Origin: Paralichthys olivaceus | Lineage: Eukaryota; Chordata; Actinopteri; Pleuronectiformes; Paralichthyidae | Reading direction: 5' to 3' | Assembly (NCBI RefSeq): GCF_024713975.1 | Contig: NC_091100.1 | Coordinates: forward strand, 20,509,501-20,573,500 | DNA length: 64,000 bases | Shown here: piece by piece, positions 1-13,311 of the stretch | How the letters are laid out: every line of letters starts with the position of its first letter | Position numbering within the stretch: position 1 is the stretch's first letter | Translations under genes and position numbers: made by a program | The notes under the pieces: model-generated | What the model was told of the DNA's origin: nothing | What the model saw: the letters and a program-made list of their open reading frames with translations, nothing else | The model's database searches: none

Positions 1-48
1 TTAGAGTCATAGTGAATAATCTTGAACCTGCTCATCAAGGACAAGATG

Positions 49-79
<31 letters not shown>

Positions 80-90
80 CACACACACAG
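49..90. repeat. (AC)n microsatellite
   Basis: Dinucleotide run with single interruptions. Confidence 0.95.
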
Positions 91-237
91 TCGTGTCTCC
101 ATGACTTCAGAGTACATTCAATTGACTTACATTGATTTCCTGGACACTTACTTAAACAGTTACTACTTTCCTAATCCTGACCCTTAACCTAACTTGAACC
201 TTAAAACATCTTTTAAGTTGACCCTAAACATGGGCCC

Positions 238-354
238 CACACACACACACGCGCGCACACACACACACAAACACACACACACATATACACACACACACGC
301 ACACACACACACAAACACACACACACATATACACACACACACGCACACACACAC
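238..354. repeat. Compound (AC)n array with ~44-base higher-order period
   Basis: AC runs punctuated by GC, AAAC and ATATAC in a block that repeats about twice (interruptions near 269/313 and 282/327). Confidence 0.9.
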
Positions 355-359
355 ATGAA

Positions 360-3300
360 TTAATCCTGGTAATTCTGATGCCACAGATATACTCCTTGGT
401 CATCAGTTATCTGTTATCCACTGAGCCTGCGGTTGCAGGACAAGACGCTCCACATCAGAGGATGACTCCTCGGCAGAGACAGTCATGAGGCTCCATCTGA
501 AGAATGGGTTTATTTTAGCTCAGTGTTTGAGAGTACGTGATTTGGGATTCAGAGGTAACACGAGGACAGAGGCGGAGTGCTGACCTGCGCTGCCCCTGAA
601 AAAGAACAAACACTCCAACTGAACTAAACAAATCCCCTCTCCTCTTCCACTTTCTGGTTCTTCCTCTTTTCGGTTACATCATGCCATACTTCTAAAGAGG
701 ATATTATGCAGGCATTATGCATTCAGGGCATGACTCAAGCATTAACAGGCTGCAGAAGACACCCTGCAGCATGGGCACAACTTAAAATATTTACCTGGGA
801 AAATATTGTGTTGTGACCAGATGGCAGCAGCACTTTAACAAGTCAAAGGTTAAACATGTCATTATAATAATGTTTGTGGCCAGGCTGAGGCTTAAAGTCT
901 GAAGGGGATGTGCTATGAACAATTGCAGTTATGTAATATGTGTTGTTGTGTTTTTGGCTCTTTTAGCAAATGACAGTTCATCTGTGGATTTGAAAGTTTT
1001 ATTTTCTTTAAGTCCCATTGGCATAATGTAAAATTATTATTGGAAAACACTCATTAAACCACTTAATTTGTTTTATTAGAGAGAATACTTCCCTCTTCCT
1101 GCCACCAGCACATCTATATTTCATCAGCATATGAAACACAGAGGAAAGCTTGAATGCTGAGGATCTGAGGAAAAGGTTTACTGAGGACGAATGTGTAATT
1201 AAATTCCCCCTCTCTTTCTTGTTTTCCTCTGTGGAGAAATGCGGCTTAATCAGTCTGTGTGTGTGCGTGTGTTTCACCCCATGGAGAGGGCATTTCAGGA
1301 CACATGTTTGCGAGAAGCTGAAAGTTTTAGGAGATTAAACAGTTGTAATATCTTCTCCTAATGAAAACAATAATAATAACACAATAAAAATGACAAAGTC
1401 CATCCATGTCAAGCATTGAGAATTTTATTTAATTCTGGAGAGAAGTGAAAATGTGATTTGAGATTTTTTTTTCAAACGTAACTCGTGCTGTTAAATTATG
1501 TAATTTTCTAATTTACTGGTTGCCGCATGAATTATGCGTTTCTTGTGTTTACTTTTCTTTGAACCCTGTGTGGTCTGAACCAAATTTAATCTGTGCTCGT
1601 CGAAGAGAAAACATTTCAATTTTGTATCAATGCATTTATCAATTTATCCCACAAAAGTCCGTATTGTCTGTCTGTATGTGGAATGCATGTCTCGAGAACT
1701 GTTCATCTTGTCGTCCTTGATGGCTAGAGGCAGTTCAGTGTCAAATTTGGTGCGATTGGGACACGAGATAGTAATATTATTAAAAACTGAAATAAACAGA
1801 TGAACAGTGCTCTGTAACTGTCAGTGGGGGTGGGGCAGTGTGATGTCAGTTGAAAATGTCTTCTTCTATGTTCCCTGATAAACTACAGCACGGCCGACAA
1901 CTGGTTTAAAAAAGTGGGGCAACATCACCACCGGATCATTTTTAATGAGTCCTTTTTTTATTTTACCATGACAAGGACATTCACAAGTGTCATGGATGCT
2001 GATCCATGTTATGGCAACAGCATTCAATCACCTTCTCATTGATAATTTGTCATTAGCAAAGTAAAAGAACAAAATTCATTTTGTCACTGCAATGCTTTAT
2101 ATTGAGCTGAATTACAGAGCTTTTATTTTGAAAAGTAGTGATCTGAAGATTGTGTCGATTTCTTTACAGCCCTGTAAAATAGCCGAGATGCACTGTATAA
2201 AAGAATAACACCATTCAAGTAAATCATTCAAACTCATTTATAAACCATGTGCGTACCGCAGACAAACCAGGTAGGATGAACACATTGTTTTCTTTCTCCC
2301 CTCTGCACCATAGACCTTTTTATAAAAAAGCTCTGCACACAACGTTCAGCACACACACAACAAAAAGTGTCAGTATATTGTACAACTGTTTGAGGAGGAC
2401 TTACTAATGACGTAGCTCCAGAGCTTCAACACAGGACAAGAGAACAGGAAGGTTTAGAACAGGCACTGCACTAGTACTAAAAAAGTGGGACATATGGCTC
2501 TGTATTTAAACAATAACTACAACTATAATTTTAATACAACCAAACATCCTGTGAATGACAACATTGGGGCGAACAACAGAACAACAGCACAGAAGCTCTT
2601 ACGCGAAGAAGACACCTCAGTTCAGCAGACAAACATCACAGCGAAACACAGTCTCAGACAACAGCGCGTGTAGAGAATACTGTAGCATTAATATTTCAGC
2701 AGCTCTGCCTCTCAAGTGAGTGTCTATAAATGGATTTTCTCTGCATTATTAAGCCCTTCTACTTTAGAACAGCACGGATACCAGACGCAGACATCTATCT
2801 TCATTTGAATTTTGTGGCAGTTACACATTCACGTATATGGAGCCAAACTGGCAACCCTCCATGTGTGAGTAGAGATAAGGATTTCTAAATGCAGATAAAC
2901 TTGCCCAGCACTATATGCTCTGTGTCTTTGTCTCTTTGTCTCTCTGTCCTCTCTCTCTCTTTCTCATCTCAACTAATTAAATGTATATTGATGATGGGTT
3001 TTGTGTGCACGTGCAGAATATTTGAGTGCACTGTTTGTCTGCTATTGCACAACCTCACGTAATGGGCATCCTGGCCTGATGTCCGAGAACAGGATGAGGA
3101 TTAGAGTGGTGAAAGCCACTGCACCACTGAGACTGTTGACGGGGGATTGTGAGTCCAAGTGGATCGAGGAATGGAAAAAGGAGGGAGGGAGGGAGGGAGA
3201 GAGAGAGAGGGAGGGAGGGAGAGGAGGAGAGGGGGTGGGTGGGTGGGATGGTTCTCCTGATTTGAACTTGAGCTTGCACACACACACATGCACAAAAAGT

Positions 3301-5230
3301 CAAACAAGGCCACTGTCCACTGCAGCCAGAGTCAATTACTCTCTGCCTTATTCTGGGCTATAATGAACCTTACACACATACACACATAAAGGCTTTCTCT
3401 GAGAACATGCAATGAAAAACCCTTATCTTAACATGAAATTTGAATTTCTGTGATTTAATACAGACACTGTTTAAAATAAGAATATCTCTTTGTCAACCTG
3501 AATCAAAAAAACAAACATTAAAGAAATGATCAAATTGCCTTTTGTTGGAGCCTGCCCGCCTGGTAAATGCCAATGTCTTTCCAGCTCCGCCTGCCCAGTT
3601 CATCAGACAGTTTCTTTTAAAAATCCAAAGTCCAATCTAAATCTAAATCTCAAACTCAATTTGGAAACTGACGTCTTTGAGTTATTTTCTCTGACTTGAT
3701 AAATCTCCTCAGAAGAGATTATACAACTGGTCGACCAGACAGTTCTCCCTCTGAAAAGTAAATTGACTTTAACATTTCTCTTTGAGCATCACAACCTATG
3801 CCTACCATAACTACTGACCTTAACTTCAGCATAAACCCTATTTCTAACAATGATCCTAAAACCAAGTCTTAACAGTCGGACACACACAGACACGTTCTGC
3901 TCTGGACATGTTCGAACCTTCGCTGTAATCTGAGGTGTATACAGTATATCCTCCAGGGTGTCATGCAATATTTACATCTAAAACAATAAAGATAAATAAA
4001 TGATAGTGAGAGACTGCTGCTCAATAATTTATCTTCCCTCTACTACTACTTATCATGTGAATTTGCAAACTCAGCTGCCACTGGTGTTCTCATAAATAAC
4101 TGTTTTAGATGTGAATTAACCTTATCGGTAATATACAGCATATGGAATAATCTATGATTTATTGTCCTGCAACTTTTTTGCTATCTTCTTCCCTGACTTT
4201 GCTGATGCATAAGGCTTCCTGGCACATTCCCATGACATAAGATTTGTGAAATAAGGTGAAAACACTGACAAGAATGTGTTTTATTTGATCAGGAAAGAAA
4301 GAAAGAAAGAAACAAATTGAAAGCATAGCTTCACAGTGCTACAAGGATAAAAAAAAAAAAAAGACAAATAATTGCAATGGTTGCATTCATTTAAGCAGTT
4401 ACTTTACTTTTTGGTGACTGGCTGTCAGCAGTCTGGAGTCAGAAGAAGAAACCACAGAAACGTTACCTCCAGTATTATATAAGAAAAGTGAAAAATGCTA
4501 ATTTGGGTCAATTACCGGTAGTTTTCAAGCTCTTAAAAGGGTATTTTATCCACATAAACATGACGCTTGTAGCTCTCTTGAAGGCAAGATGTTACATCTA
4601 TGTTCCTTGGCAGTAAAAGCGAATGGGTTAAAAACATGGCAGATTACCAGAATAGTCCTGTGACACAAACTGTTTTTTCTGAAGGAGACGGTTTGGGATG
4701 CAACTGAAGAATATTCTCTTGTTAACATGTCTGCAAATGTGTTTACTGTTGCTTCTTTCATATTTTGCACAATATTTCAGTTACATAATGCTTCACAGTG
4801 GACGAATCAGCAGTGAAGCATGTCCAGTGATGTAGCAATTGTTGGTCTTTTACAGCATCAACCTTCACACATGGGGACACGGTTAGAGCCACTGAGGGTA
4901 AGAGTCATCTTGTTCAAAGGTGCGTCAGTATGGAAAGTGTTCCTGCACACGCACGTGGCAAACATCTTGACAGAGACAGAGTTTCTGTGCTGACACAGAC
5001 TTTTCTAGTTTTATTTTTAGGTGTATTTATTTAACATTAAAGAATAGTTAGTAAATCCCATATCCAGTTTTACATCTAAACTTTTCTCCAGGATTTTTTA
5101 AAATATTATTTGAAAAACAAAATCTCAAGGAAGAATAATGAAGACTACAACTCAAAAACATTACGCTACAATCTATCCAGAAAATTAAGCTAAAATATCC
5201 TAGATACAAATGCTGCCATGCTGTACATTG
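360..5230. other. Gene-free flank
   Basis: AT-rich; no exon with homology or good splice context seen on either strand. One isolated RORE-like site (AATTTGGGTCA) at 4500-4510. Otherwise only microsatellites and repeat scraps. Confidence 0.6.
3181..3249. repeat. (GGGA)n / (GA)n purine tract
   Basis: Near-pure purine run followed by GGGT repeats; apparent ORFs across it on both strands are low-complexity artefacts. Confidence 0.9.
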
Positions 5231-5235
5231 GAGTT

Positions 5236-5435
5236 AGTTAGTCCCAGCTGTCAATCAAGGCCTTTCACCCCATTTTTGACTTTTTATTTTGGTCCTTCTT
5301 CAAACCACTAACATGGAGTAGGCAGGATTTGTGAAATTGTACTGCAGTCAGCCACCAGGGGGCAATCAAGATGCTTTGGCTTCTTTTAGGGGACCGTCAA
5401 GTCGTCCATCTTTACAAACAGTCTATGGTTATGAT
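5236..5435. repeat. Teleost interspersed repeat (SINE-like)
   Basis: Contains CTGTCAATCAAGGC, AAACCACTAACATGGAGTA, GCCACCAGGGGGC and CATCTTTACAAACAGTCTATG, a module I recognise from percomorph genomes. A partial relative (CAGCCACTAGGGTGCGACTG) is near 7418. Confidence 0.5.
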
Positions 5436-5439
5436 AGTG

Positions 5440-8060
5440 GTCTGCACAATGTCAGTTGGTCCACTACTCTGCCTACCATGTACAGACTTTCATTATTTAC
5501 AGACAATGAAGCAGAATGACTTACACCAAGTTGTCCTCTACCACCGGCAGGTTCAGATTTTTTGTTTTGATTTGAATTTCCCGACATTTGTTGATGTGAC
5601 TACAATCATTCATGCCCCCTTCTGAATGAATTTGAATAACTTTGGTTCCCTGACTTAGAAGGACATTGTCACATCCATATTTATTTTTGAACCAGAACCT
5701 CGGGACAGTACATTTCTCTTTTCTCAAGACTTCACCAGAGTCTGCGTATGAATCTGTCTAGGTCAAAGCAACAGGTCAATAGTGTCATTGTTGTTGGTAA
5801 ATGGCTCAGAGAGGACATACAGTGCATACAGACAGGAAAGAATGAGAGGTTAATTGTTGTCTTGTTTGGAAGAAAATGGTGAAATTGACACAGAGAGGTC
5901 CTGTGTGGAGAATATCCATGTGCGGGGAGGAAGTGTCACTGTGCAGCGGACCGCTCGTGGAACAATGTTCCTTTTTTCTGAGCAACCTCACCCCAGCTGA
6001 ACTTCCAGCACAGCGTAGTCCTCACATGCTCTCTGTCTTGGTCGATTGCATAACAACTCTCTTTTCCATTCACATTATCTCCTGGCATCTGAGCGGCTCA
6101 TGCTGCTCACAGCTGCCTTTACATTTACAATTCATGGTTATCTAGTTTATGGATTAACTCTCAGATGCCGTAACACAGAGATTGATTTAGTTTGTTCTTA
6201 CACACTGAAGCCAACAGTCACTGAAAAAGCTTTTGTTGTTTGACACTGGCAACTGTTGTGTATGGGAAATAAAATACACAACCATATGTTTTTTTATGCA
6301 AGTATACAAAGGGAGCATGAACAAACACACACTTCAGTGTATCTGTGTTACCTTGAACTGCAAAGAGCAAATGAGGACAACTCAGGCCATGATGATGACT
6401 GTGCACACTTGCATGCTTTGGTAACTGTATGATCTGATTTAACATAGTGATGTAGAAAAAATGAGGGAGAAAACCCAAACCTGTAGGTGGGTTTCAAATG
6501 GATCAGCAATGATCCTCTATTTGTTAAAATAACAAGAAAGAATATTTCTCTATTTAAAATACGACGTAAACAGACTCGATATCCTGTAAGTTAGAGCGGA
6601 AAGGTTGAATGTTACAAATTAAAATGTTAAACCTCTTGTGATAGATTTCTGAATATTTGTGAGGATTCATGACCCTGTTCAAACTATTAAACTGAGTCAA
6701 ACATATTGTGTAATTTATGAAGATCAGTGTGACCCATGTGTGTGTAACTGTAACACTATGGAGCTTATAGGATTTATTCCACTGTGTGACGAAGAACAAG
6801 TTAACCAAGCAACGTGTAACTCGTCGGGCCACTGCGCAATCAGCCAAAATCAAAACTAAAGTAACACTTCCAGGTACAGCTGTATAAATAAGATCTTTGA
6901 AGGACATGTGGTCACATGTGGGACCTTATATGGTTGTGTTCTCGTGACCCATGCAGGTGCTGGGCAGGATTCCCAGGGTGACACTCTTGGTCTGTTTTTG
7001 CGTGCGCCTTGCGTCCAAAATGAAATATCTAAATCATCGATGGTTATGATCACCAGAAGATGAATCCTACTGACTTAAAACCACCAACAGGTCAACGTTT
7101 TTGCTTATCCTGTCAAATATTCGAACATTTACTGGCTTTAGCATCGTCTTTCTGTGAAGCGTTTGCATTGTTTCGTGTCTGGGAGGGTTTTTCCTGGGAT
7201 TGGTTGATTGAGTGACAGTTTGTCTTAGGTGGCTGTTTGTCTGTCAGCCCTGTGGTACACTGGAAACGTGTCCGGGGTGAGAAACAACATAAGACAATAG
7301 AAAAAATACATCAAAACAAGAATAAAATGTATTTCAGATGTACTTTCACTTTTTAGTTTGGCCCATGTCCTATCTGCTAACACGATAGACGCAGGGTTTA
7401 TGACCTATTCTGCAGACAGCCACTAGGGTGCGACTGAGACACATTGGCTTCACTTTTATCTTTACACAAAAATGAGAAAGTTTAACCCATTTTTATCAAT
7501 TTAGCTTTCTAATCTCACCTATTTTACCTGCAGTTGTTTTTTTATTCATAAATTAAAATGTATATACTGTATTCATTCCTGAGGCTTTTACTTTTGCTCT
7601 TGATTTTACTTTTTGGCAAATTTTATTGTTTCTTCTTTGTGTTTTCACTTTGTCCTGGAATTTTTGTTTGTTTTCTGTACTCGACTGTATAAAAAAAGTT
7701 GTATGAATAAAACTTGTATGAATATAAAGACTTATGGTTTATTCCAGTAGCCTAATGAAATATGTAACAGCTGGTATAAACATCAGTATGAGTCAGCTGT
7801 AGACTACAGCTGTGTGTTTATTATACACATTTATATAAGTTATTTTATTTTTAGATAAATTCTCATGTAGCCTGTTGGGTCAATTTAGAAATTTGATCAC
7901 AGCCTTTGATTTGCAATTTATGTTCAATCTTGTCTGTTGTTGTCTACCAACAGTATACAAGCTAAAAATATATATGAACAGCTTTTATGGGATGAGTGTA
8001 AAAGCAGCTCAGGTTTGTTGCTGTTAAATCTCCACATTGGTTTTACTGAGGCTGCTTCCT
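5440..8060. other. Gene-free upstream flank of the NFIL3-like gene
   Basis: No coding signal. AATAAA at 7706-7711 could end an upstream transcript, but no exon supports one. Repeat-like text near 7400-7465. Confidence 0.55.
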
Positions 8061-8064
8061 GTTA

Positions 8065-8104
8065 GAGGAGGAGGAGGGAGGAGGAGGGAGGAGGAGGAGG
8101 AGGG
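8065..8104. repeat. (GGA)n tract upstream of the NFIL3-like first exon
   Basis: GAGGAGGGA repeats, about 40 bases, shortly upstream of the predicted transcription start. Confidence 0.9.
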
Positions 8105-8119
8105 GTCAGCCAGGGTGAG

Positions 8120-8284
8120 GATCCGACCCCATCTGAACCGATGAGCTGAGGGAAGAAGCGACACAGAGATGCGGAGCTGAGTTTTGTGAGGAGCGGAAAC
8201 ATCCAGACGAACTGTGGAGCTCCACATGTCTCCTCTGTGACAGGATCAGAGCTTCTCATCACACAGCCCAGCTCCTGGTTCACT
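8120..8284 (+). other. Probable non-coding first exon of the NFIL3-like gene
   Basis: A GC-richer block after a GGA-repeat ends in a strong donor (CACT|GTAAGT, GT at 8285-8286). The best acceptor before the coding exon is TTTTTTCAACACTAG ending at 8844, giving an intron of about 560 bases. The transcription start is not defined; the left edge is a guess. Inferred from splice signals and the usual NFIL3 gene structure. Confidence 0.5.
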
Positions 8285-8844
8285 GTAAGTAACGTCTCAT
8301 CTCTAGTTTCACTTTCCTGACACTGGCTTTAATCAGGAGAGTCAATAGTTTATTAAAGTGTTTGCATTACTATTGAAATTGTTTAGATGTTTTAGAGTTA
8401 TCATCTAATATGTGAGTAGAATCATTTTATGTCAACATCAACAAGAAACTTGGGCTAATCCGTCAACTATTTATGAAGTAGAGTCTAATTGAAATCTCGG
8501 TAGAGTTAAGTGTAAATGCCTGTTTAAAGTTATGATCATCGAACTTTCACTCTTTTTTCACTTTTTTCAACCTTGAACTTTATAAAGATTCTATAAATTA
8601 CTCGATTTTTTTGCACAATGCATCAATTGATATAAATATGTTATTGGACATTTACGGTTGAAATTACAGTTTTTATATCAAAACATCAAAATAATTAATA
8701 TATACCAAATTCACTTTATTCCTGTCAAATTCTATTTTTTTAATTATTCTATCAAAGCAAATACAAATGCAAGATGTTAATCAAATGTTCTACAACATTG
8801 TAAACAAATCCTCATCATATGTATTTATGTTTTTTCAACACTAG

Positions 8845-8934
8845 GTGGTGCCATTATCGTGTGTGTCACTCTGAACATCCAGCCATCAGTGAGCTCCTGA
8901 CAGACCCTGCAGCTTCCTGAGGTGTTTGTTGAAC
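8845..8934 (+). other. 5' UTR part of exon 2, NFIL3-like gene
   Basis: Stretch between the predicted acceptor (AG at 8843-8844) and the start ATG. It contains an in-frame stop (TGA 8890-8892) that excludes an upstream in-frame start. A second possible acceptor is CCCTGCAG at 8905-8912. Confidence 0.45.
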
Positions 8935-10194
8935 ATGACGGATCAGCCCGTGGGAGCCATCATCCAGGACCTGTCGGTGCCATCACTGCGGGTTGTGGAG
9001 GGACTTGAGTCCAGACCTCTGGGGGGAGCGTGTGGGTCCTTCACCGATGAAGCCGTTTCCATCCTGACCTCAACAAGCCAGCGGGCCCGAAGCCTCCTGG
9101 GTCGCACCTTTTTGCTCCAGCACAAAGAGAGCCCAGCCAGCGCTGAAGCTAAGGCTGGCAGCAGCTGCGATGAAGACAGCGGCAACAACATACGTCGCAA
9201 ACGGGAGTTCATTCCCAGCGAGAGCAAAGATGAAGGCTATTGGGACAAGAGAAGAAAAAACAACGAGGCCGCCAAGAGGTCCAGAGAAAGGCGGCGGGCC
9301 AATGACATGGTGCTGGAGAGGAGGGTCCTGGGTCTGCTGGAGGAGAACGCTCGCCTGAGGGCAGAGCTGCTGGCCCTCAAGTTTCGCTTTGGTCTGGTCA
9401 AAGATCCTTCTGATGTGAGCATCCTGCCACTCTCTGTTCCCCTCTGTGCACACCCACCACCCCCTACAACACATTACTACCAGCCTCAAACTGATGGACC
9501 CTCATACCTCAACACACAGCAAAGTCCCAACACCCACCAAATCCCCTCCCACCCTCAGCAGCAGCCTTCCATCTATGGGCCGAGGGTAAGCGGGCCACTG
9601 TCAGGTCACTGTGTATCCGAGGATTCCGGTGTTTCCACCTCCAGTAGCTCAAACATAGGCAGCCCTGTGTTTTTTGATGACACGTTGAGTGAACGTGTTG
9701 AGCCTTCAACGAGGGAGGTGGCCGAGGAGCAACAGGGCTTTGACTCCCACATATGTCCCGTGGAGGGACAGTATGTAAACAAACAAGACTCCCCCGAGGG
9801 GTTAAGGAGTCTCCCGCACAAGCTCCGCTTCAAATGTCCCGCTGGCAACAGTGACATAGGGGAGATGTCTCCTTCCTGTGATAACAGACACAGCGAACAG
9901 CCTGTAGTGACGGTGGGGTCAAACATGCAGGTGAGGAACCACCAACAGACAGGGTGGGACAGTCGGGCAGCAAGTCAGGCCCCGTGGTCAAGGGAGGAAG
10001 CTGGCGGTGGACTCGGGCAGCAGCATCAGGCTCTGTCCTCTGGGTATTATAACTTCTCCTCTGTGCAAAACTCCCGGGACACTAAACATACGACTGAGGA
10101 CGTCAGTTTGAGGTCGCAGATCAGCTGCTTGTCTCAGGAAGTGGCTCAGCTCAAACGGCTCTTCTCTCAGCAGCTGATCTCCAAGGTCACTTAA
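8935..10194 (+). CDS. NFIL3-like bZIP transcriptional repressor (419 aa)
   Basis: Nuclear bZIP factor of the NFIL3/E4BP4 family, which binds D-box sites (TTAYGTAA) as a dimer and usually represses. Seen: basic region about residues 100-123 ([17 protein letters not shown]), then a leucine zipper with L127, L134, L141 and L148 in register and the family ending FRFGLV. Upstream is RRKREFIP (87-94), as in NFIL3. LPHKLRFK lies at 293-300, and a C-terminal [11 protein letters not shown] block (399-409) matches the end of mammalian NFIL3. The start is the first ATG after an in-frame TGA at 8890; its context AACATGA has A at -3. The coding region is one uninterrupted exon, as is usual for NFIL3 genes. 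It is close in length to mammalian NFIL3 (about 460 aa). Family assignment is firm. Which teleost nfil3 paralogue it is cannot be decided here; it is more diverged from NFIL3 than the gene at 20.5 kb. Confidence 0.93.
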   Translation: MTDQPVGAIIQDLSVPSLRVVEGLESRPLGGACGSFTDEAVSILTSTSQRARSLLGRTFLLQHKESPASAEAKAGSSCDEDSGNNIRRKREFIPSESKDEGYWDKRRKNNEAAKRSRERRRANDMVLERRVLGLLEENARLRAELLALKFRFGLVKDPSDVSILPLSVPLCAHPPPPTTHYYQPQTDGPSYLNTQQSPNTHQIPSHPQQQPSIYGPRVSGPLSGHCVSEDSGVSTSSSSNIGSPVFFDDTLSERVEPSTREVAEEQQGFDSHICPVEGQYVNKQDSPEGLRSLPHKLRFKCPAGNSDIGEMSPSCDNRHSEQPVVTVGSNMQVRNHQQTGWDSRAASQAPWSREEAGGGLGQQHQALSSGYYNFSSVQNSRDTKHTTEDVSLRSQISCLSQEVAQLKRLFSQQLISKVT

Positions 10195-10514
10195 AACCAG
10201 AACAGAAGAGGATCAGAGGCACATCAAAGCTAACGGACATGTTTCACCTCACATAATCAGCTATCTGGCACAATCCAGCAGATGGCTGCTGTCCACTGCT
10301 GATGACACACTCTGCTGACAACACCACCTGTTTCTCTGTAAAAATTCAGTTTAGTGATCAGTTTGTTCTGCGACGATCAGCACACCACTACCAGGAAAGA
10401 CAACTTTTAAAACAATGCTCAATGACTGAAGACTTAAAGGGGATTCACGTGTAATCCACTGGATCAGGCTGAATTCCAGCATTTTGAAAGATCGCATCAG
10501 TCACAACCTCTGGA

Positions 10515-10520
10515 AATAAA
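10515..10520 (+). promoter_or_regulatory. Polyadenylation signal AATAAA, NFIL3-like gene
   Basis: Canonical AATAAA 321 bases after the stop codon, the first one in the 3' flank. Implies a 3' UTR of roughly 340 bases. Confidence 0.6.
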
Positions 10521-10539
10521 GCATTATATTATTAAGCAT

Positions 10540-13300
10540 GCAAACTGTTATTATTTGTAAAAACAACTGCAGTCTCATCATGTTCAACACACATGTGAAC
10601 ATGTTAACATTTCTGTCAACCAACAGTTTAATCTTTTCAAATCAAGTTATGTTGAGTATAAAATTATCTGTGATACATATGATGTTTTGGAGTTTACTGT
10701 GGTTTTGTGCTCTTTGCTATATCTGCTTCCCATTTATCTCATGACTGCAAGGTACATAGAAATCACTGTCGACATCACTGTCCAGAATTGTAACTGTATT
10801 TTAAAATTAAAGTATTTTATCCAAGGGTCTAGTGAATCTTTTTTTGTATACTAAATGTTGTAATTGTTCTAAAGGTAACATGCATGTTTCAACTGCAGTT
10901 TGTGTTACATCACAGACTCGGCGCAGCGTGGCAGAGGGAGCGATGTGAGTTATGGCACCAGAGAGAGGAGGTGCACTGCTCACCAGTATGAATGATATCA
11001 CAGTTTTCTTTTCCAGCTGAAGTGATATCTTTTGAATTTCATGCATGGTTTTCCTCTCGTTAATGAATTCTGCTAAATGCTAATGCCACCTTGGCATCGA
11101 CTAAGGTCATTGAAGTGTGTGTGTGTGTGGTGGTGGGGGGGCAGTGGCACTGACAGTGCCAGGGAGAAAGGGAAAGGAGTGAGATTACTCTGCATGACGC
11201 ATCTTCCACGTCAGCAGTACAAAGCTATTTTTAGGCCCCAAGTCTCTGCGGTGGAGACTGATTGGCCCAAATCAGAGTGAAGGATGCAGGTTCAGACTAC
11301 ATTAACATCTGGAGACAGAATGGAACTGCAGATAGATTCTCAGAGCAGTGGAAATACTGCAGTAAATACTGAATTATGCATTTTAGTATTAAAAAGATTT
11401 ATTCGAGTGAATTTTATTATGCTATTTGAATATTTTCATCTCTGGGACTCTCTTTTTTGCATCAGCACCAGGTGGCGCCAAGTGTCTTTCACTGCACTGA
11501 TCACTGACTCATTCATTCATTCACAGCAGTGTTACTACAGAGGTCATCTCCTCCATTGTGATTCCTGTAGTGCCTCATTGTGTTTGAAGCAGAGCACTTC
11601 CACATTAAAATTATTATTTTCTCGCTCAATGCACATTGATAGAGGGAGCAGGAGCTTAGAAATTACAATTGTGTCTCCAATGCAAATGGATAGTGATGTG
11701 TAAGTGTGTTAAACAGGTAACAGCAGACATGTGCTGCTGCAGAGACACGTTCTTTAGGCCACAGCCTTATTTCTTTCTGTCTCCAAAACAACAACAACAA
11801 CGACAAAGTGATTGTAAGATCTTTTGTTCTGAGATCAACCTTCATCCAGCCCAGTCTACAACCCCCCATGCCACATAGGAACGAGCAAGAGCCTTTTGGT
11901 TGCTAGGCAGGCACCACCACAGTTGCCAAGGGAATGCCTGCATGCAGAGGCAGCTGCATGCGGAGATGGATCAGTGCGTTGGGGGTTGGTGGTTCCAGCA
12001 CAGAAATAGTGGGGGGAGGAGCTAGACAAGTTCAAGGCCGCTGTTCCCCCATGGTCTAATGGTGGGGGTGATGGTGTGTATGTGAGTGTGTGTGCAGAGA
12101 CAAGGAGGGGGAAGGGATGTAAGTGAGAGAATGGGTTGGAGGTGGATGTGCGCCTGATACAAAACAGGGCTGACGTAACCGCACATGAAATATGGTGGTT
12201 CTGAGGACAGGCTTTGTGGGATAATAAATAGAAAAGCTCCTAACCAGATGATACACTTTCTTTCCCTGTGTAGATAAACAAAAACAAAGAAAATGAAATG
12301 GTGCAATCCAGAAAAATAATGGTAATGATGTACTGTTGTTTGATGTATTGTTTTATCATTACTTTTATTTCCCTTCCTTTATTTGATTGTCAATTTTCCA
12401 TCAAGGTTTCTTGCCAAAATGGAAATTATTTGTAACAAAAATCCATTGACCAAAATCTTAATACTGACCATGGCATAATCAATATATAATGAAAGTTACA
12501 TTTATATTAAGGCGGGGAAAAAATATATAAAATTATAATTAAAAATGGCTAATGTGTTTACAATATTAACCTTTGCTGTCTGCCACTGCAAACATGTCTC
12601 TAATCTAACAGAAAGCATCTGAAGCCCATCAGGATGAATTCCCACATGTGTATGAGGGAGACTTAAACTAGAATAAACTAGAAAGGCATGCATCCATAAA
12701 TTATTCCCTTAGAAATCAAGGTCAGTTTTCAAAAACCTCCTATCTCACAATTTTAGGGAGAGTGATAAAAAAATTAATGGATCCACCCCCATATCTGGAT
12801 CTGCACCAAAATGTTTCTTTACAGACCAATTTCACATCTTTCCACCAAGTTTCGTGATAATCTGTGATAGTGATAATTACAACACATCACAAAAGAAACG
12901 GACAGGGACGAAAACATAACGTGCTTGGCAGAGCTAACTAAACAGGAAAAGGATGGGGACTGTCAGAATCAGGTGAGGATCTGGTGAGGATGTTTATTTT
13001 CCCACACATGAGGGCTGGAAGTGGCATAGTCTTATCACCTGCTTATAATATTGTCCCAGTGAATTCACAAGTGTTGTATAAATCTGCTAGAATTAAAAAA
13101 ACATGCAGATGTTATATCTATGCAACAGTATCAAGCAAATCTGTTATAAAGAACAGGGAGTAGATGTGTTAGTTCGTGTACATTGTGATATTCTGCGCTG
13201 TAGAAAGAATACGCTACAATATAAAGAACATTAGAAACATTGGTGGATTTAGTAGCAGTTAGTTTATTCTGTTTATATAGCCAAATATCCCCAATTATAC
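10540..13300. other. Intergenic spacer between the two nfil3 genes
   Basis: No gene seen. Contains the retroelement tail at 12.7-12.9 kb and short GT-rich patches near 11.1 and 12.07 kb. Confidence 0.6.
12725..12945 (+). repeat. Retroelement 3'-tail fragment, copy 1
   Basis: CATCTTTCCACCAAGTTTCG, then ACGAAAACATAACGTGCTTG. The family tail typically reads CCACCAAGTTTCATGG...CGAAAACATAACCTCCTTGG. Confidence 0.55.
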
Positions 13301-13311
13301 ATTTGCCTTAA

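Noticed and set aside
3001-3363. 120-codon plus-strand ORF and overlapping minus-strand ORFs
   Set aside because: Driven by the GGGA purine tract; no splice or homology support.
7706-7711. AATAAA as the end of an upstream gene
   Set aside because: No exon or coding signal upstream within the window supports a transcript.
8926-8934. Non-ATG (TTG) start nine bases upstream of the NFIL3-like ATG
   Set aside because: It is TTG, which is not expected in a vertebrate gene. The ATG at 8935 has good context and an in-frame stop lies shortly upstream.
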